A DNA stretch of 64,000 nucleotides. Source: Pseudomonadota bacterium. GTDB taxonomy: Bacteria > Pseudomonadota > Gammaproteobacteria > UBA5335. Shown here piece after piece: positions 17,067 to 26,152 of this stretch. Position 1 is the first letter of the stretch, and every line of letters begins with the position of its first letter. The DNA lies in contig JAXHTV010000013.1 in assembly GCA_034189865.1 (NCBI GenBank), positions 1-64,000 on the forward strand. Direction: 5' to 3'. The translations under genes and the position numbers were made by a program. The notes beneath the pieces were generated by a model. It saw nothing but the letters and a program-made list of their open reading frames with translations, made no database searches and was not told where the DNA came from.

Positions 17067-18944
17067 TTAGATGCGGGAAGCGGCTTGTTGAGCGGAATCA
17101 GCGAGGGATTGGATTTCCTGCCAGTATCGGTCGAATTCCTTTGAGCCATCGGCGGAGTAATTGAGGTTTTTCCATAGCCCGGTCATCCGCACGAAAAAGT
17201 CGCGGGCCGTTGCTTTATCGGCGAAGCGGTAGTCGCGAGTGAGAAGCTCATAAAGGCAATTGAACGATTTGCGTTGGCGTTTCAAGGGAACGGAAGCATC
17301 GACCGGATCGAAGGCGTCTTGCTGCAGATAGACCATATCGAGCATGAGGCTTTTCTGGTAGGTCACGAAGTCCTCATTGGAAACGCCCTCCTCGCCGGTT
17401 ACCTGCATCATTTGTAGGATGCTTTCTCCTCGGCGCAGTAAGTCCTGCATGTGCGAGACTTTTTCGGTCCAATCGGAACCCATTTCCTGTCGATACCAGG
17501 GGCGGAGCTGTTGCAAATAGCGGGACCAGGAGATCAGCGGGTCCACAGCGGGGTAGAATCGTTTGTAGGCGCGCTCGGCGCTGAGTCCCAGAAAGGTCTT
17601 GACGGTGTTCAGAGTCGACTGCGTCACGGGTTCTTCGAAGTTCCCGCCGGCTGGTGAGACGGTGCCGATCATGGTCAAACTGCCCGATTTCCCGTCGGCC
17701 GTCGTCAGTACGCCCGCGCGTTCGTAAATGCTGCGGATGGCTGAATCCAGGTAGGCAGGAAAGGCTTCCTCGCCGGGAATTTCCTCCAATCGGCCTGAGG
17801 TCTCCCGCATGGCCTGGGCCCAGCGCGAGGTCGAATCGGCGATCAGCAGCACCTCGTAACCCATTTGCCGATAGTATTCGCCCAGCGTCACGCCGGTATA
17901 GATGGATGCTTCCCGCGCCGCCACGGGCATGGACGAGGTATTACAGATGATGATGGTCCGATCCATCAGTGAGCCACCACTTTTCGGATCGACCATTTGC
18001 GGGTATTCCTGGATGGTTTCCACCACCTCACCGGCCCGTTCGCCGCAGGCCACGATAATCACCACATCGACGCTGGCAAAGCGGGAAATCAGGCTTTGCA
18101 GGACCGTTTTTCCGGCCCCGAAAGGCCCGGGAATACAGGCTGTACCACCCCGTGCCACGGGGAAAAACGTGTCGATCAGCCTTAAGGACGTGATCAGCGG
18201 TTCCTGAGGGTAGATTCGTTGGGCTCGGCGGGCATCAAGTAGCGGCCCGGATAAAGGCCGCCGCACCGGCCAACGCTGAGCCATGGTAATGGCGCTTTCC
18301 CGTCCTTGGCTGTCTTGTGCTCGGGCGATCACCGTGTCGATGGTAAAACTGCCTTCCTGTATCCACGCGATCTCGACCGCATCTGCTTGGTTGAAGGGCA
18401 GCATGATTTTATGGACAAAACGGCCTTCCTGAACCGTTCCCAGCACATCGCCGCCGTACATTGTGTCCCCTACCCGGGCCCGGGCGGTGAACGACCACTT
18501 TTTTTGTTCGTCCAGCGCGGGACTCTCCACGCCCCGCGGCAGGAAGGCGCCGTAGCCCGCGGCGAGTCCCGCAAGCGGATTTTGTAGTCCATCGTAGACC
18601 TGTCCCAGTAATCCGGGACCCAGGGAGACGGAAAGCATCTCGCCGGTTTGCACTACCGGGTCGCCAATGCCCACGCCGGCCGTATCCTCGAACACTTGAA
18701 CGTCAGCGACGCGACCCCGGACGCGAAGTGTTTCGGCCTTCAGCCGCTCTCCACGGTCACGTTTTTCGTCATCGGCAAAGGGGCAGATCAGCACCATCTC
18801 ATTTTTCATTAAAGGCGCTAAGCGACCGTCGAGCTGTTGTGCTTCGATGGTGACGATATCGTCGCGCACGCCGACGACTTTGGCCGGTGGTGAGTCCAGG
18901 GCCGGATCGCCGAAATTCGATTTCTTGCGGTCAGTTGCGTTCAT
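17067..18944 (-). CDS. ntpA: V-type ATP synthase/ATPase subunit A (catalytic)
   Basis: The 625-residue catalytic subunit of a V/A-type rotary ATPase. The Walker A loop GPFGAGKT is at residues 273-280, and the catalytic glutamate is in CGERAGE at about E302. The long non-homologous insertion before the P-loop (roughly residues 115-190) distinguishes A from B. Six A/B subunits form the cytoplasmic head. It is the last gene of a seven-gene operon, starting 18 bases after the DUF2764 gene. In related operons A is followed at once by B and D, but here those genes lead the operon instead. I found no clear terminator in the 186 bases after it. Confidence 0.95.
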   Translation of the reverse strand: MNATDRKKSNFGDPALDSPPAKVVGVRDDIVTIEAQQLDGRLAPLMKNEMVLICPFADDEKRDRGERLKAETLRVRGRVADVQVFEDTAGVGIGDPVVQTGEMLSVSLGPGLLGQVYDGLQNPLAGLAAGYGAFLPRGVESPALDEQKKWSFTARARVGDTMYGGDVLGTVQEGRFVHKIMLPFNQADAVEIAWIQEGSFTIDTVIARAQDSQGRESAITMAQRWPVRRPLSGPLLDARRAQRIYPQEPLITSLRLIDTFFPVARGGTACIPGPFGAGKTVLQSLISRFASVDVVIIVACGERAGEVVETIQEYPQMVDPKSGGSLMDRTIIICNTSSMPVAAREASIYTGVTLGEYYRQMGYEVLLIADSTSRWAQAMRETSGRLEEIPGEEAFPAYLDSAIRSIYERAGVLTTADGKSGSLTMIGTVSPAGGNFEEPVTQSTLNTVKTFLGLSAERAYKRFYPAVDPLISWSRYLQQLRPWYRQEMGSDWTEKVSHMQDLLRRGESILQMMQVTGEEGVSNEDFVTYQKSLMLDMVYLQQDAFDPVDASVPLKRQRKSFNCLYELLTRDYRFADKATARDFFVRMTGLWKNLNYSADGSKEFDRYWQEIQSLADSAQQAASRI

Positions 18945-18962
18945 GTTATCCTCAGCCGCCTC

Positions 18963-19652
18963 TCAGCCGGTCGCCGGCACCGTTTGTGCCGATTCCATCG
19001 CGTGCTCAAGCATGTGGCCGAATCGTTTTCGGGCCGCGTTATGGTCGTGAGTGGCGGCACGGGCGACGACGCCCCATCGCAAGACATAGATCACCACCGC
19101 CTCGAAGTCGAACGGGTGGCCGACGGACAGTTGTCCCATCAATCGCCAATTGAGCCGCAATAACATTTTTTCGATGCCCAGCGCATCGCCTTCCGAGATC
19201 ATCCGATTGGCTTCCGGAATCCACCGAAATACGCCGGCCAGATTAAAATCCGGGTGTTGCCAATGGGTCACGATGTGGCGGTTCCAACGTCCGCAACCCC
19301 ACACCTTGTCCATATTGGGCGGTCGATCGCCCCGTCGGCGGCGGCGTAGGGCCGCCATGACGGTACGAACTTCCAAGCGCCACAGCACGATCTCGTAAAT
19401 CAATGAGTTCTCAAGTGTCTGGAGCAGGCGTTTCGCCTGACGTACCAGCTTTTCGTCTGTACGGTGCATGGGAAGATCGTGCCATTGGACGATTTTTTGA
19501 ATGTCCGCCATGGTGGCGGCATCGTCTGGCAGCAGCATGTTGAGCCGTTGATCCAGCTTGACCCGTGAAATGGGGACGCGGCTGCCGGTGAAAGGCGGTG
19601 GCAGCTTCGGCAGGCTGGATATCAAGGTGTAGTAGGGTGCCAAGCGGTTCAA
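18963..19652 (-). CDS. DUF2764 protein of V-type ATPase operon (subunit C-like position)
   Basis: A 229-residue protein whose N terminus (YYTLISSLPKLPPPF at residues 7-21) matches the opening of DUF2764 proteins. These stand between subunits E and A in V-ATPase operons of chlamydiae, spirochaetes and Bacteroidetes, and are thought to replace subunit C, which links the rotor and Vo ring to the head. The start is a TTG at 19652 that overlaps the stop of subunit E (TTGA), and there is no ATG before the conserved opening. The E-DUF2764-A order is kept here. The assignment rests on the start motif, size and context. Confidence 0.75.
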   Translation of the reverse strand: MNRLAPYYTLISSLPKLPPPFTGSRVPISRVKLDQRLNMLLPDDAATMADIQKIVQWHDLPMHRTDEKLVRQAKRLLQTLENSLIYEIVLWRLEVRTVMAALRRRRRGDRPPNMDKVWGCGRWNRHIVTHWQHPDFNLAGVFRWIPEANRMISEGDALGIEKMLLRLNWRLMGQLSVGHPFDFEAVVIYVLRWGVVARAATHDHNAARKRFGHMLEHAMESAQTVPATG

Positions 19653-20362
19653 TGGACGATACCTTCCAGTAGCGCCCGGAAGCGGGGCTGCAGATGTTGC
19701 AGCAACAGCTCGCTCACGCCCTGATCGGTCAGGTCGAGTTCGACATTCTGTTCCACCAGGCGGACCTTAATACCGATTTGCCCGGCTGGCCCTAACGCCA
19801 GGGTCAAGCCGTTTCGTAATGACTCACCGGCGGTGGCCAACACGAACTGGCTCAACGGACCTTCTTTGATCTCCGCGGGACGGCTGCGCAGCTCTTCCAG
19901 GCCGACCGTGTCCCGGGGCAAAATCAGTTCCACGGAACCTTCGGATTCAGGCGTAATTTGGTCCGCGACTCGCCGGACGATTTCTATGATCATATCCTTA
20001 AGGACCGCTTCGTCTTGCAGTTGCTCAGAAACCAGCCGGGCGACTTCATCGGTGAAGTGGGTGGTCAACGCGGATTTGGTTTGCAGCACGGTATCTCGGG
20101 CGGCCACCTTGAGTGCTTCCTGGCCGGCCAGTTTGAGTCGTTCCGCTTCTGCTCTGGCCTCGGCGATGTGTTTGTCGGCCTCCATCTGAGCTTGCTCAAG
20201 CAGCCAATCGGCTCGGCTTTGGGCGTCGGCGATGAGTTTTTCCGCCGCCGCTTTGCCTTTTTCCAGCCCCTCGTCCCGGAGCTTCTCGATCAAAGCCTCA
20301 ACGCCAGAGGCCGTGGGTGAAGAAACCGAAGACGTCTCGGAGCGATCCGCCGTTTTACTCAT
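19649..20362 (-). CDS. ntpE: V-type ATPase subunit E (peripheral stalk)
   Basis: A 237-residue protein. The first 110 residues form a charged, alanine- and glutamate-rich coiled coil (KGKAAAEKLIADAQSRADWL). A mixed alpha/beta C-terminal domain then binds the head, as in subunit E of V/A-ATPases. It forms the stator that keeps the A/B hexamer from turning. GAGGAG lies 7 bases before ATG 20362; a GTG one codon upstream is possible. The gene starts 11 bases after subunit K. No separate subunit G/H gene is visible, so the partner of the stalk coiled coil is missing or elsewhere. Confidence 0.85.
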   Translation of the reverse strand: MSKTADRSETSSVSSPTASGVEALIEKLRDEGLEKGKAAAEKLIADAQSRADWLLEQAQMEADKHIAEARAEAERLKLAGQEALKVAARDTVLQTKSALTTHFTDEVARLVSEQLQDEAVLKDMIIEIVRRVADQITPESEGSVELILPRDTVGLEELRSRPAEIKEGPLSQFVLATAGESLRNGLTLALGPAGQIGIKVRLVEQNVELDLTDQGVSELLLQHLQPRFRALLEGIVH

Positions 20363-20373
20363 CACTTCGCTCC

Positions 20374-20820
20374 TCAGCTGGGAATGCCGGCGCTAATGAC
20401 CAGGGCGAAAATGAACGCGAAAACCGCGAAGCCTTCAATAATGGCCGCGGGCGCCAGTGACAGGCCGAATACCTCCGGTTTGTCTTTGGACACATTGATC
20501 GACGAAGCGCAGCATTGTCCCTGGCGAACACCGCTGACCATCAACGCCAGACCCACCAGCACGCCGATACCGAAAATGCCCGGGGCGGCCTCTACGGTGA
20601 TGTCCCGGTTCAGAGTGAACATCACTACGATGCCGAAAATAATCTGGGACGAGGGCATGGCGGAAACGCCGACATAACGTCCATAGCCGCTTTCAGTTTC
20701 CAGCATGGCGCCGATCGCCGCCTGCCCGGCGATGCCGCAGCCGATCATGCTGCCGATGGCGCCCAGGGCCATCGGTGCGTAGACACCCAGCCAACCGAGC
20801 GCAATGACCAGCTCGTTCAC
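20374..20820 (-). CDS. ntpK: V-type ATPase subunit K (rotor ring proteolipid)
   Basis: A 148-residue proteolipid with four membrane helices, i.e. two fused hairpins as in V-type rings. The ion-carrying glutamate is E129 in helix 4 (APAAIIEGFAVF); the first hairpin has Q59 (PSSQI) at the equivalent place. S58, Q59, Q100 and E129 fall where T64, Q65, Q110 and E139 bind Na+ in Enterococcus NtpK, with the same 29-residue Q-to-E spacing. This suggests Na+ rather than H+ coupling (inference). The GTG start at 20818-20820 overlaps the subunit I stop (GTGA); the longer upstream frame is only a shadow. Confidence 0.9.
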   Translation of the reverse strand: MNELVIALGWLGVYAPMALGAIGSMIGCGIAGQAAIGAMLETESGYGRYVGVSAMPSSQIIFGIVVMFTLNRDITVEAAPGIFGIGVLVGLALMVSGVRQGQCCASSINVSKDKPEVFGLSLAPAAIIEGFAVFAFIFALVISAGIPS

Positions 20821-22637
20821 GATTCCGTCTCCTTCTTGGCATAGGGGCGGAACGGATAACCCTCGTCCGACAGACCCCAATGAAAAAACTCGATATAGTT
20901 CAGCCGCAGCCCATGGACCACGCCGCTGACGATGGCGAGCAAAATGTTCAAGGTGTGGCCGAGCAATAGGATCAACCCCGCCAACAGCAGACCCAGGCCG
21001 GGAATCGCCGCTGCAACCTGGCCGGCGATATCGTTGAAGGTAATCGCCAGCGACGCGCTGCCCAAGCCTAGCGCAAACAGCCGCATGTAGCTCAGTACGT
21101 CGCCGAACGCCTTCGAAATGCCGGTGAGCGCGAGGGAACCGTTCAACGCGCGTCGCAACAGCGCCTTGCTCCAGGGCGTGGTTTCATCCATCGACTGTGC
21201 CCCGCTGAACAGAAAGACCAAAGGTGTTCCGATGGCGACCAGCACCGGCCCGGCAGCGGTCCACATGTCTTGTTTGCCTTGGGTGAGCCACCACAGTAGC
21301 CCCCCCACCACGATTGCCATCCAACCCAGCGGGGCCAATGCGGCGGCGGTTTTGCGCTGCTGCCAAGCCGTTAGTCCGTTCGCCAGAATCACATGGGCTG
21401 CGCCGATGATCAGGGAAATTCGCATCATCCCGGCGAAATCGTTCATGTCGAGAATACGCAGCCAGTCCAAGAAACTGCCGGCGGGCGGTTCGACTCCGAA
21501 GTAACTGCCGATGGCGATGCCGTACAACAGTGAAAAACCGGCCAGCACCGTCAGCAACACTCGCCACCGGGCGGCCGTTTCGGTTTTGCCCAATCGACGC
21601 CAATAAAAAGCCAGTCCCACGGCCATGAGGGCCGCATAGCCGCCGTCGGCCAAGATCATGGCAAAAAACAATGCGAAAGAGAGAAACACCACCACCGACG
21701 GATCCCATGCGCGGTAGGCGGGCGTTTGGTAAAACCGCACCAGATCTTCGCCTCCGGATAAGGCACGGGGGTTCTGCAGCAAAGTGGGCGGGGATTCTTC
21801 AGGCCCGGGTTTCTCTGCCAGCATCACCAGGCCGTGGGTGTCGGCAAATTCCCGAACCGGCGCCAACTGGGATTCGGCCACCCAACCTTGCACGGCGAAC
21901 AAGCCTTCGCGTTCCAGGGTCAGGTCGGCAGCCAACTGCTGGTTGGCCTGATCTTCCAAGTGGGCAAGATCGAGTTTGAGCAGATATCGCCACCGGGTGA
22001 GCGCCACCCGTTCAGCGGCGTGTTCCTCCACGGCCACTTCTGCGGCCTCCAACTCTTGCTCCAACTGACGCAGAGGGAGCTCGCCGGTGTGGGTGCGTGC
22101 CACCGGCATGCGGTGCTCTCCGGGTTCTTCTTTGGAGATGACGACCACGAACGCATTCCGGCGATCCCGGCCCACAATTGCCCACGTCAATCCGCTTTCG
22201 GCGACCAGGGGCATTTGATAGTGCGGTACGATGTAAAACCAGAACCGATAGCCGCCGAGTTCTTCGAGTCCGGGTAGTCGAAAATTTCCCCACGGCGTCA
22301 CGTCCGATATCCGTTTACGCAAAAAATCCCGGCGATCCTCGGCTTCTTTAAGGGCTCGTTGGTTGGCGTTGATCTGTCCCACGATCTCTGTGGCATCGAA
22401 GGCGTTATCATGCCGGATTGCTCGGCGTTGGACGGGACTGTCGCGCAACCAGCGCAGTGCTTTTTTTGCGCCACTGGTGTCCCGCCCCCCCGGTCCTGCC
22501 TCGGCGTTCGTTTCTGATTTGGGCGAAGCCAAATTTACCAAGTGCAAAAGCCCCAGGGATTGCAGCCCATCGAGAATCTCGGCTTTCTCTTGGCGGCGGC
22601 CGATCAGGCTGATTTTTTGCAGGCGGAGTATGCTCAT
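20817..22637 (-). CDS. ntpI: V-type ATPase subunit I (Vo stator, a-subunit)
   Basis: A 606-residue membrane subunit. A hydrophilic N-terminal half of about 320 residues includes a long coiled coil near 200-250. The C-terminal half has about seven to eight membrane helices, including LYGIAIGSYFGVEPP and SYMRLFALGLGSASLA, the strongly conserved region with the arginine (SYMRLFALG) that faces the K ring. It forms the ion half-channels. ATG 22637 overlaps the subunit D stop (ATGA). A longer open frame to 22895 exists but has no similarity to the family. Confidence 0.93.
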   Translation of the reverse strand: MSILRLQKISLIGRRQEKAEILDGLQSLGLLHLVNLASPKSETNAEAGPGGRDTSGAKKALRWLRDSPVQRRAIRHDNAFDATEIVGQINANQRALKEAEDRRDFLRKRISDVTPWGNFRLPGLEELGGYRFWFYIVPHYQMPLVAESGLTWAIVGRDRRNAFVVVISKEEPGEHRMPVARTHTGELPLRQLEQELEAAEVAVEEHAAERVALTRWRYLLKLDLAHLEDQANQQLAADLTLEREGLFAVQGWVAESQLAPVREFADTHGLVMLAEKPGPEESPPTLLQNPRALSGGEDLVRFYQTPAYRAWDPSVVVFLSFALFFAMILADGGYAALMAVGLAFYWRRLGKTETAARWRVLLTVLAGFSLLYGIAIGSYFGVEPPAGSFLDWLRILDMNDFAGMMRISLIIGAAHVILANGLTAWQQRKTAAALAPLGWMAIVVGGLLWWLTQGKQDMWTAAGPVLVAIGTPLVFLFSGAQSMDETTPWSKALLRRALNGSLALTGISKAFGDVLSYMRLFALGLGSASLAITFNDIAGQVAAAIPGLGLLLAGLILLLGHTLNILLAIVSGVVHGLRLNYIEFFHWGLSDEGYPFRPYAKKETES

Positions 22638-23239
22638 AACGACTCCCGCTGCACGGCCCGTTCCTTGGCCAGTTTGGCCCGGACAACGGCGGCCCGCTCT
22701 GCATCGGCGAGATAGATCTGAATGCGGCGGATGTTCTCCTCGGTGCGCGGGATCAAAACCTTCTCGAACAGATTCACCCGCTGGGTGATCTTCCGAACCG
22801 CCTGTTCCAGTTGGGTCAACCGGCTCTGCGCGAGCTGCCGTTCCACACTCAGTTTCACGGCCTGCTCCAATTCCGCAGCGACCTGATCTACCCAATGCGG
22901 TTTGGCGAGGAACGAGTATTGGCGCCTTTGGACTTCCAATCGGCGGAGCACCGGCAACGGCGTGGCCAGCAGGTTCTCCGTGCCCACCTCCAAATGGGCG
23001 ATGGTGACCAGATCTTTCAAATCCATCGATTCGTCCGCCAGCATGGGCAGCCGCGGCCCGACATTGGCCAGCAGTTTTTCCAGCTCCGCCTCCACATGGG
23101 CCAATCGATGGGCGGCCTGGTTTTTTTCAGCCATGAGTTGGCGTCGCTTCATATCGAGCGGTGGCAGGAACCGTTGGTAGGTTTTAAGTACCGCATCCTG
23201 CTGATGCAATGCGCTTTTGTTAAACGCTAATCGCGCCAC
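22634..23239 (-). CDS. ntpD: V-type ATPase subunit D (central rotor shaft)
   Basis: A 201-residue, mostly helical protein. The N-terminal segment (NKSALHQQDAVLKTYQRFLP) and the C-terminal segment (RVNLFEKVLIPRTEENIRRI) carry the conserved long antiparallel coiled coil of subunit D. VNLFEKVLIP is a family signature. D is the shaft that turns within the A/B hexamer and normally needs subunit F. No F gene is visible in this operon. The start overlaps the end of subunit B by 20 bases, showing translational coupling. Confidence 0.93.
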   Translation of the reverse strand: MARLAFNKSALHQQDAVLKTYQRFLPPLDMKRRQLMAEKNQAAHRLAHVEAELEKLLANVGPRLPMLADESMDLKDLVTIAHLEVGTENLLATPLPVLRRLEVQRRQYSFLAKPHWVDQVAAELEQAVKLSVERQLAQSRLTQLEQAVRKITQRVNLFEKVLIPRTEENIRRIQIYLADAERAAVVRAKLAKERAVQRESL

Positions 23240-24596
23240 GGGCGGATTCCTCGTTCAAGCTGGGCGTGGGCTTGGGGAAGTACTTTTCCACCAAATGGGG
23301 TTTCATCAGCAGCTCTTCGGGCTTGAAACACTCGGCCAGGGTCTGCCAACAGAGGTCCAGCGCAGTCTCCAGCGGCATGGCGACCTCGATGTCCATGAAG
23401 CGCTGGCGGAATAGTTCTCCAAACTTCAGAAGCTTATGATCGAACTCGGACAGTTCGAAAGCCATCGCTTGCTTCTGTTCCGCATCGCGGGCACCGGAAT
23501 AGAAGCGGATCATGGTGTTCATGATTTGGGCGTGATCTTCGCGCGTAATCTTGCCGATGACGTGTTGTTTCAGTCGCGAAAGCGACCCGAACGGATCCAG
23601 CACGCCGTCGTGCAGGTAAAATTGGCCTTCGGTGATATAGCCGGTGTTATCCGGTACCGGATGGGTGACGTCGTTACCCGGCATCGTCGTCACCGACAGG
23701 ATGGTGACCGAGCCGGCGCCTTTGAAATCGCAGGCTTTCTCGTAGCGTCGCGCTAACTGGGAGTAGAGATCACCGACGTAACCGCGGTTCGATGGCACAT
23801 GGTCCATGGCAATGGCCACTTCTTTCAGCGCATCGGCGTAGGCCGTCATATCCGACAATAGCACCAAGACGCGCTTGCCTTCTTCCAGCGCGAAGCGCTC
23901 CGCCACCGCCAGCGCCATGTCGGGAACCAGCAAGCGCTCGACGATCGGGTCGGAGGCCAGGTTGACGAACATCACGGTGCGGGAGAACACACCGGCGTCC
24001 TCGAACGCCGATCGAAACAAGTGGTAGTCGTCGTAAATCAGGCCAAGACCACCGAATACGACAATGTCGGCATCGGCTTGGATGCCGATCCTGGCCAGTA
24101 GGGCATTGTAAGGCTCACCGGCCACTGAAAAGATCGGTATCTTCTGACTCTCCACCAGACAGTTGAAGACGTCGATCATGGGGACGTCGGTACGGATCAT
24201 TTGGGACGCCAGTACCCGGCGCATGGGGTTCACCGAAGGGCCGCCGATGGGGACGGTCGGGTCTTGATCCAGTTCCGGGCCGCCATCCAACGGCGTGCCC
24301 GTGCCATCGAAAACGCGTCCGAGGATGTTTTCCGAGCAGGTGACCCGTATGGGTTGATTCAGTAACCGGACGCTGGCCTGGGTCGACAGACCGCGGGTTC
24401 CGGAAAAAACTTGTAAGGAAACCACATCACCCTGGAGACGAATGATTTGCGCCAGCGATCGTTCGCCATCGACGTTTTCCACCAGGGCCAAATCACCGAA
24501 CCGCGCAGCGCCTCCGGATTCTTTGGGGATACGGATCTTGATCAGGTCGCCGACGATTTCGAGTACGTTGGAATAACGGGTGAGGGACTCGAGCAT
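23220..24596 (-). CDS. ntpB: V-type ATPase subunit B (non-catalytic)
   Basis: The 458-residue non-catalytic head subunit. The order is a beta-barrel N-domain, then a nucleotide-fold domain lacking a Walker A loop (FSVAGEPYNALLARI in its place), then the conserved SDMTAYADALKEVA and PGNDVTHPVPDNTGYITEGQ segments typical of B. It is the first gene of the operon, which is unusual because B normally follows A. The 529 bases upstream hold no other ATPase gene, so the operon starts here. The ATG is two bases from the stop of a short open frame that I do not believe is a gene. Confidence 0.95.
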   Translation of the reverse strand: MLESLTRYSNVLEIVGDLIKIRIPKESGGAARFGDLALVENVDGERSLAQIIRLQGDVVSLQVFSGTRGLSTQASVRLLNQPIRVTCSENILGRVFDGTGTPLDGGPELDQDPTVPIGGPSVNPMRRVLASQMIRTDVPMIDVFNCLVESQKIPIFSVAGEPYNALLARIGIQADADIVVFGGLGLIYDDYHLFRSAFEDAGVFSRTVMFVNLASDPIVERLLVPDMALAVAERFALEEGKRVLVLLSDMTAYADALKEVAIAMDHVPSNRGYVGDLYSQLARRYEKACDFKGAGSVTILSVTTMPGNDVTHPVPDNTGYITEGQFYLHDGVLDPFGSLSRLKQHVIGKITREDHAQIMNTMIRFYSGARDAEQKQAMAFELSEFDHKLLKFGELFRQRFMDIEVAMPLETALDLCWQTLAECFKPEELLMKPHLVEKYFPKPTPSLNEESARGAISV

Positions 24597-25125
24597 GCTA
24601 TTGGGCCTTGATGTCGCGGCGTGTTGTCAGTGGCAAATGGAAAGGCTGTGGATCCGTGATTCTGCCGTCTCTATCTTTTCGGCTTGAAACAGACTGATGA
24701 CGGGCCGGGCAGCACGTACTTCGCAATTGACTTGCAATAATCATGCGCGCTCCTGCCCTTCCGCTTCGCGGCGCTAACTGTACAGGCTCATCATCGGCAG
24801 CTTGAGTCATAATTTAAGCCTCAGATGCAGGATCCGGCCGGACTGACCTCTATCCCATCGCCTCGGAGCCTTCTGAGCGTTAACGATAAGTCACTGATCA
24901 CAGAGCTCCAGAATCTTCTGTCCCTCTCCTATCGTAGAAGATGATTGGCACGGGTGGGCGGCGCTACCGGTGAGCTGGCGGTACTGTGGCCCGATCGTTC
25001 AGTGGGCCTTTCCAGGAGATTTGCCTCGTATCCCCATGTTGTTCAGACCGCATCGATATGGTGCGAGGGGCGAGCGCCACGCCGGCCGTGGTTGCGTCAC
25101 ACCTCAGATGCGACTCGAAGGTTGA
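24597..25125. other. Long non-coding stretch upstream of the V-ATPase operon
   Basis: About 530 bases without a convincing gene, between ntpB and the dioxygenase gene on the same strand. It should hold the V-ATPase promoter and any leader. A short stem (ATCTTCT at 24913-24919 with AGAAGAT at 24936-24942) is the only inverted repeat I noticed. I could not find a good -10/-35 pair on the minus strand. Small open frames on both strands here look random. Confidence 0.5.
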
Positions 25126-25977
25126 CTATCGCCCGCCGCTCGCCGTCGATGGGTGTGTGGACCACAAAAATGCACTGGCCCTTTTTCCCATAACCGTGCC
25201 GTGGTAGACCTGTTGTCCCACCTGATCGGCCAGTCCGCAGCAGACGTGGAGTGGCAAGAGATGCTCTTCCCGTGGGTGACAGTATCGGGCAAACGGTGCT
25301 TTCTGCCATCGAATCAGACGTTCTTCCCGTTCCGCGGAATCGAGCGCTGGGTTGGTGCAGGTATCCACCAGCCAGCGTTCAAATGCGTCGTTCTTTGGGT
25401 CCGCGATCCCCGAATGCGGTGACATGAGGGCATGCATGTTGTGAAACGACAAGCCGGAGCCGATGACGAGAATATTTTCCTGCCGCAGGGGAGCGAGTGC
25501 TTTCCCCATTCGGAGGTGGGCGGACGGATCCAGGCTCTTTAGCAGGGAGAGTTGAACGCACGGAATCCGGGCGTCGGGAAACAGGATTTTCAGTGGGACG
25601 AACATCCCGTGGTCGAAGCCCCTTTGAGGGTCGAGTTTGGCGTTCATTCCGCTTTGCGTGAGCAGTCCGTGCACCTGGGTCGCCAATGTGGGGTGACCGG
25701 GCGCCGGGTACCGAATGTCGTAGGCTGGCTCTGGGAAGCCGTAATAGTCGTAGATGAGGCCGGGACTCTTGCCGCTGGTGAGGGTGGCCACCGACGCTTC
25801 CCAATGGGCGCTGATCAACAAGATGGCCTCGGGTGTGCCGAGCGTGGGGCCGATCTCTTCCAGGAAACGCACCAAGACTTCGTGTCCGGGATCGCGGAGA
25901 AGGGGTAACGGGCCCCCGCCATGCGGGATGAACAGGACCGAACCGGACGATGGGGCTTGGGGTGTGGCGTTGTTCAT
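25126..25977 (-). CDS. Class III extradiol dioxygenase (YgiD/LigB family)
   Basis: A 283-residue protein of the LigB/4,5-DOPA-dioxygenase superfamily. H19 (FIPHGGGP) and H58 (ISAHWE) are the expected iron ligands. FDHGMFVPL near residue 121 and SGLSFHNMHA near 174 supply further conserved histidines. These enzymes open catechol rings with Fe(II) and O2; YgiD acts on DOPA. Bacterial members are common as orphan genes and their physiological substrates are often unknown. The gene stands alone on the minus strand. The C terminus extends slightly beyond the usual size (about 260-270 residues) with a low-complexity tail. Confidence 0.85.
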   Translation of the reverse strand: MNNATPQAPSSGSVLFIPHGGGPLPLLRDPGHEVLVRFLEEIGPTLGTPEAILLISAHWEASVATLTSGKSPGLIYDYYGFPEPAYDIRYPAPGHPTLATQVHGLLTQSGMNAKLDPQRGFDHGMFVPLKILFPDARIPCVQLSLLKSLDPSAHLRMGKALAPLRQENILVIGSGLSFHNMHALMSPHSGIADPKNDAFERWLVDTCTNPALDSAEREERLIRWQKAPFARYCHPREEHLLPLHVCCGLADQVGQQVYHGTVMGKRASAFLWSTHPSTASGGR

Positions 25978-26152
25978 TGTGAACCGATCCTACGGATCGC
26001 CGTCGGGATTGGGAGGATTGGCCGCGGGATTAAAGGCCCGAACGATCCAGGAGACGGAGGCTTGCTTTAAAGCCTAAAGGGAACCATACGATGCATCGCC
26101 AGGCCTGTCGAGGCGTCGTTGGTCGCCCCCACGCCCGAGCACCCATATCGGA

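Noticed and set aside
16934-17149. Short open frame at the end of the V-ATPase operon
   Set aside because: It runs through the end of subunit A in another frame and has no ribosome site or family features.
22638-22895. N-terminal extension of V-ATPase subunit I
   Set aside because: It overlaps subunit D in another frame and is not conserved; ATG 22637 overlaps the D stop as expected for coupled genes.
24598-24810. 70-codon open frame just upstream of subunit B
   Set aside because: No ribosome site, random-looking composition and no similarity to a missing F or G subunit.
24913-24942. Hairpin ATCTTCT/AGAAGAT as a terminator or riboswitch
   Set aside because: Only 7 base pairs with a 16-base loop and no T-run; no conserved riboswitch motif seen.
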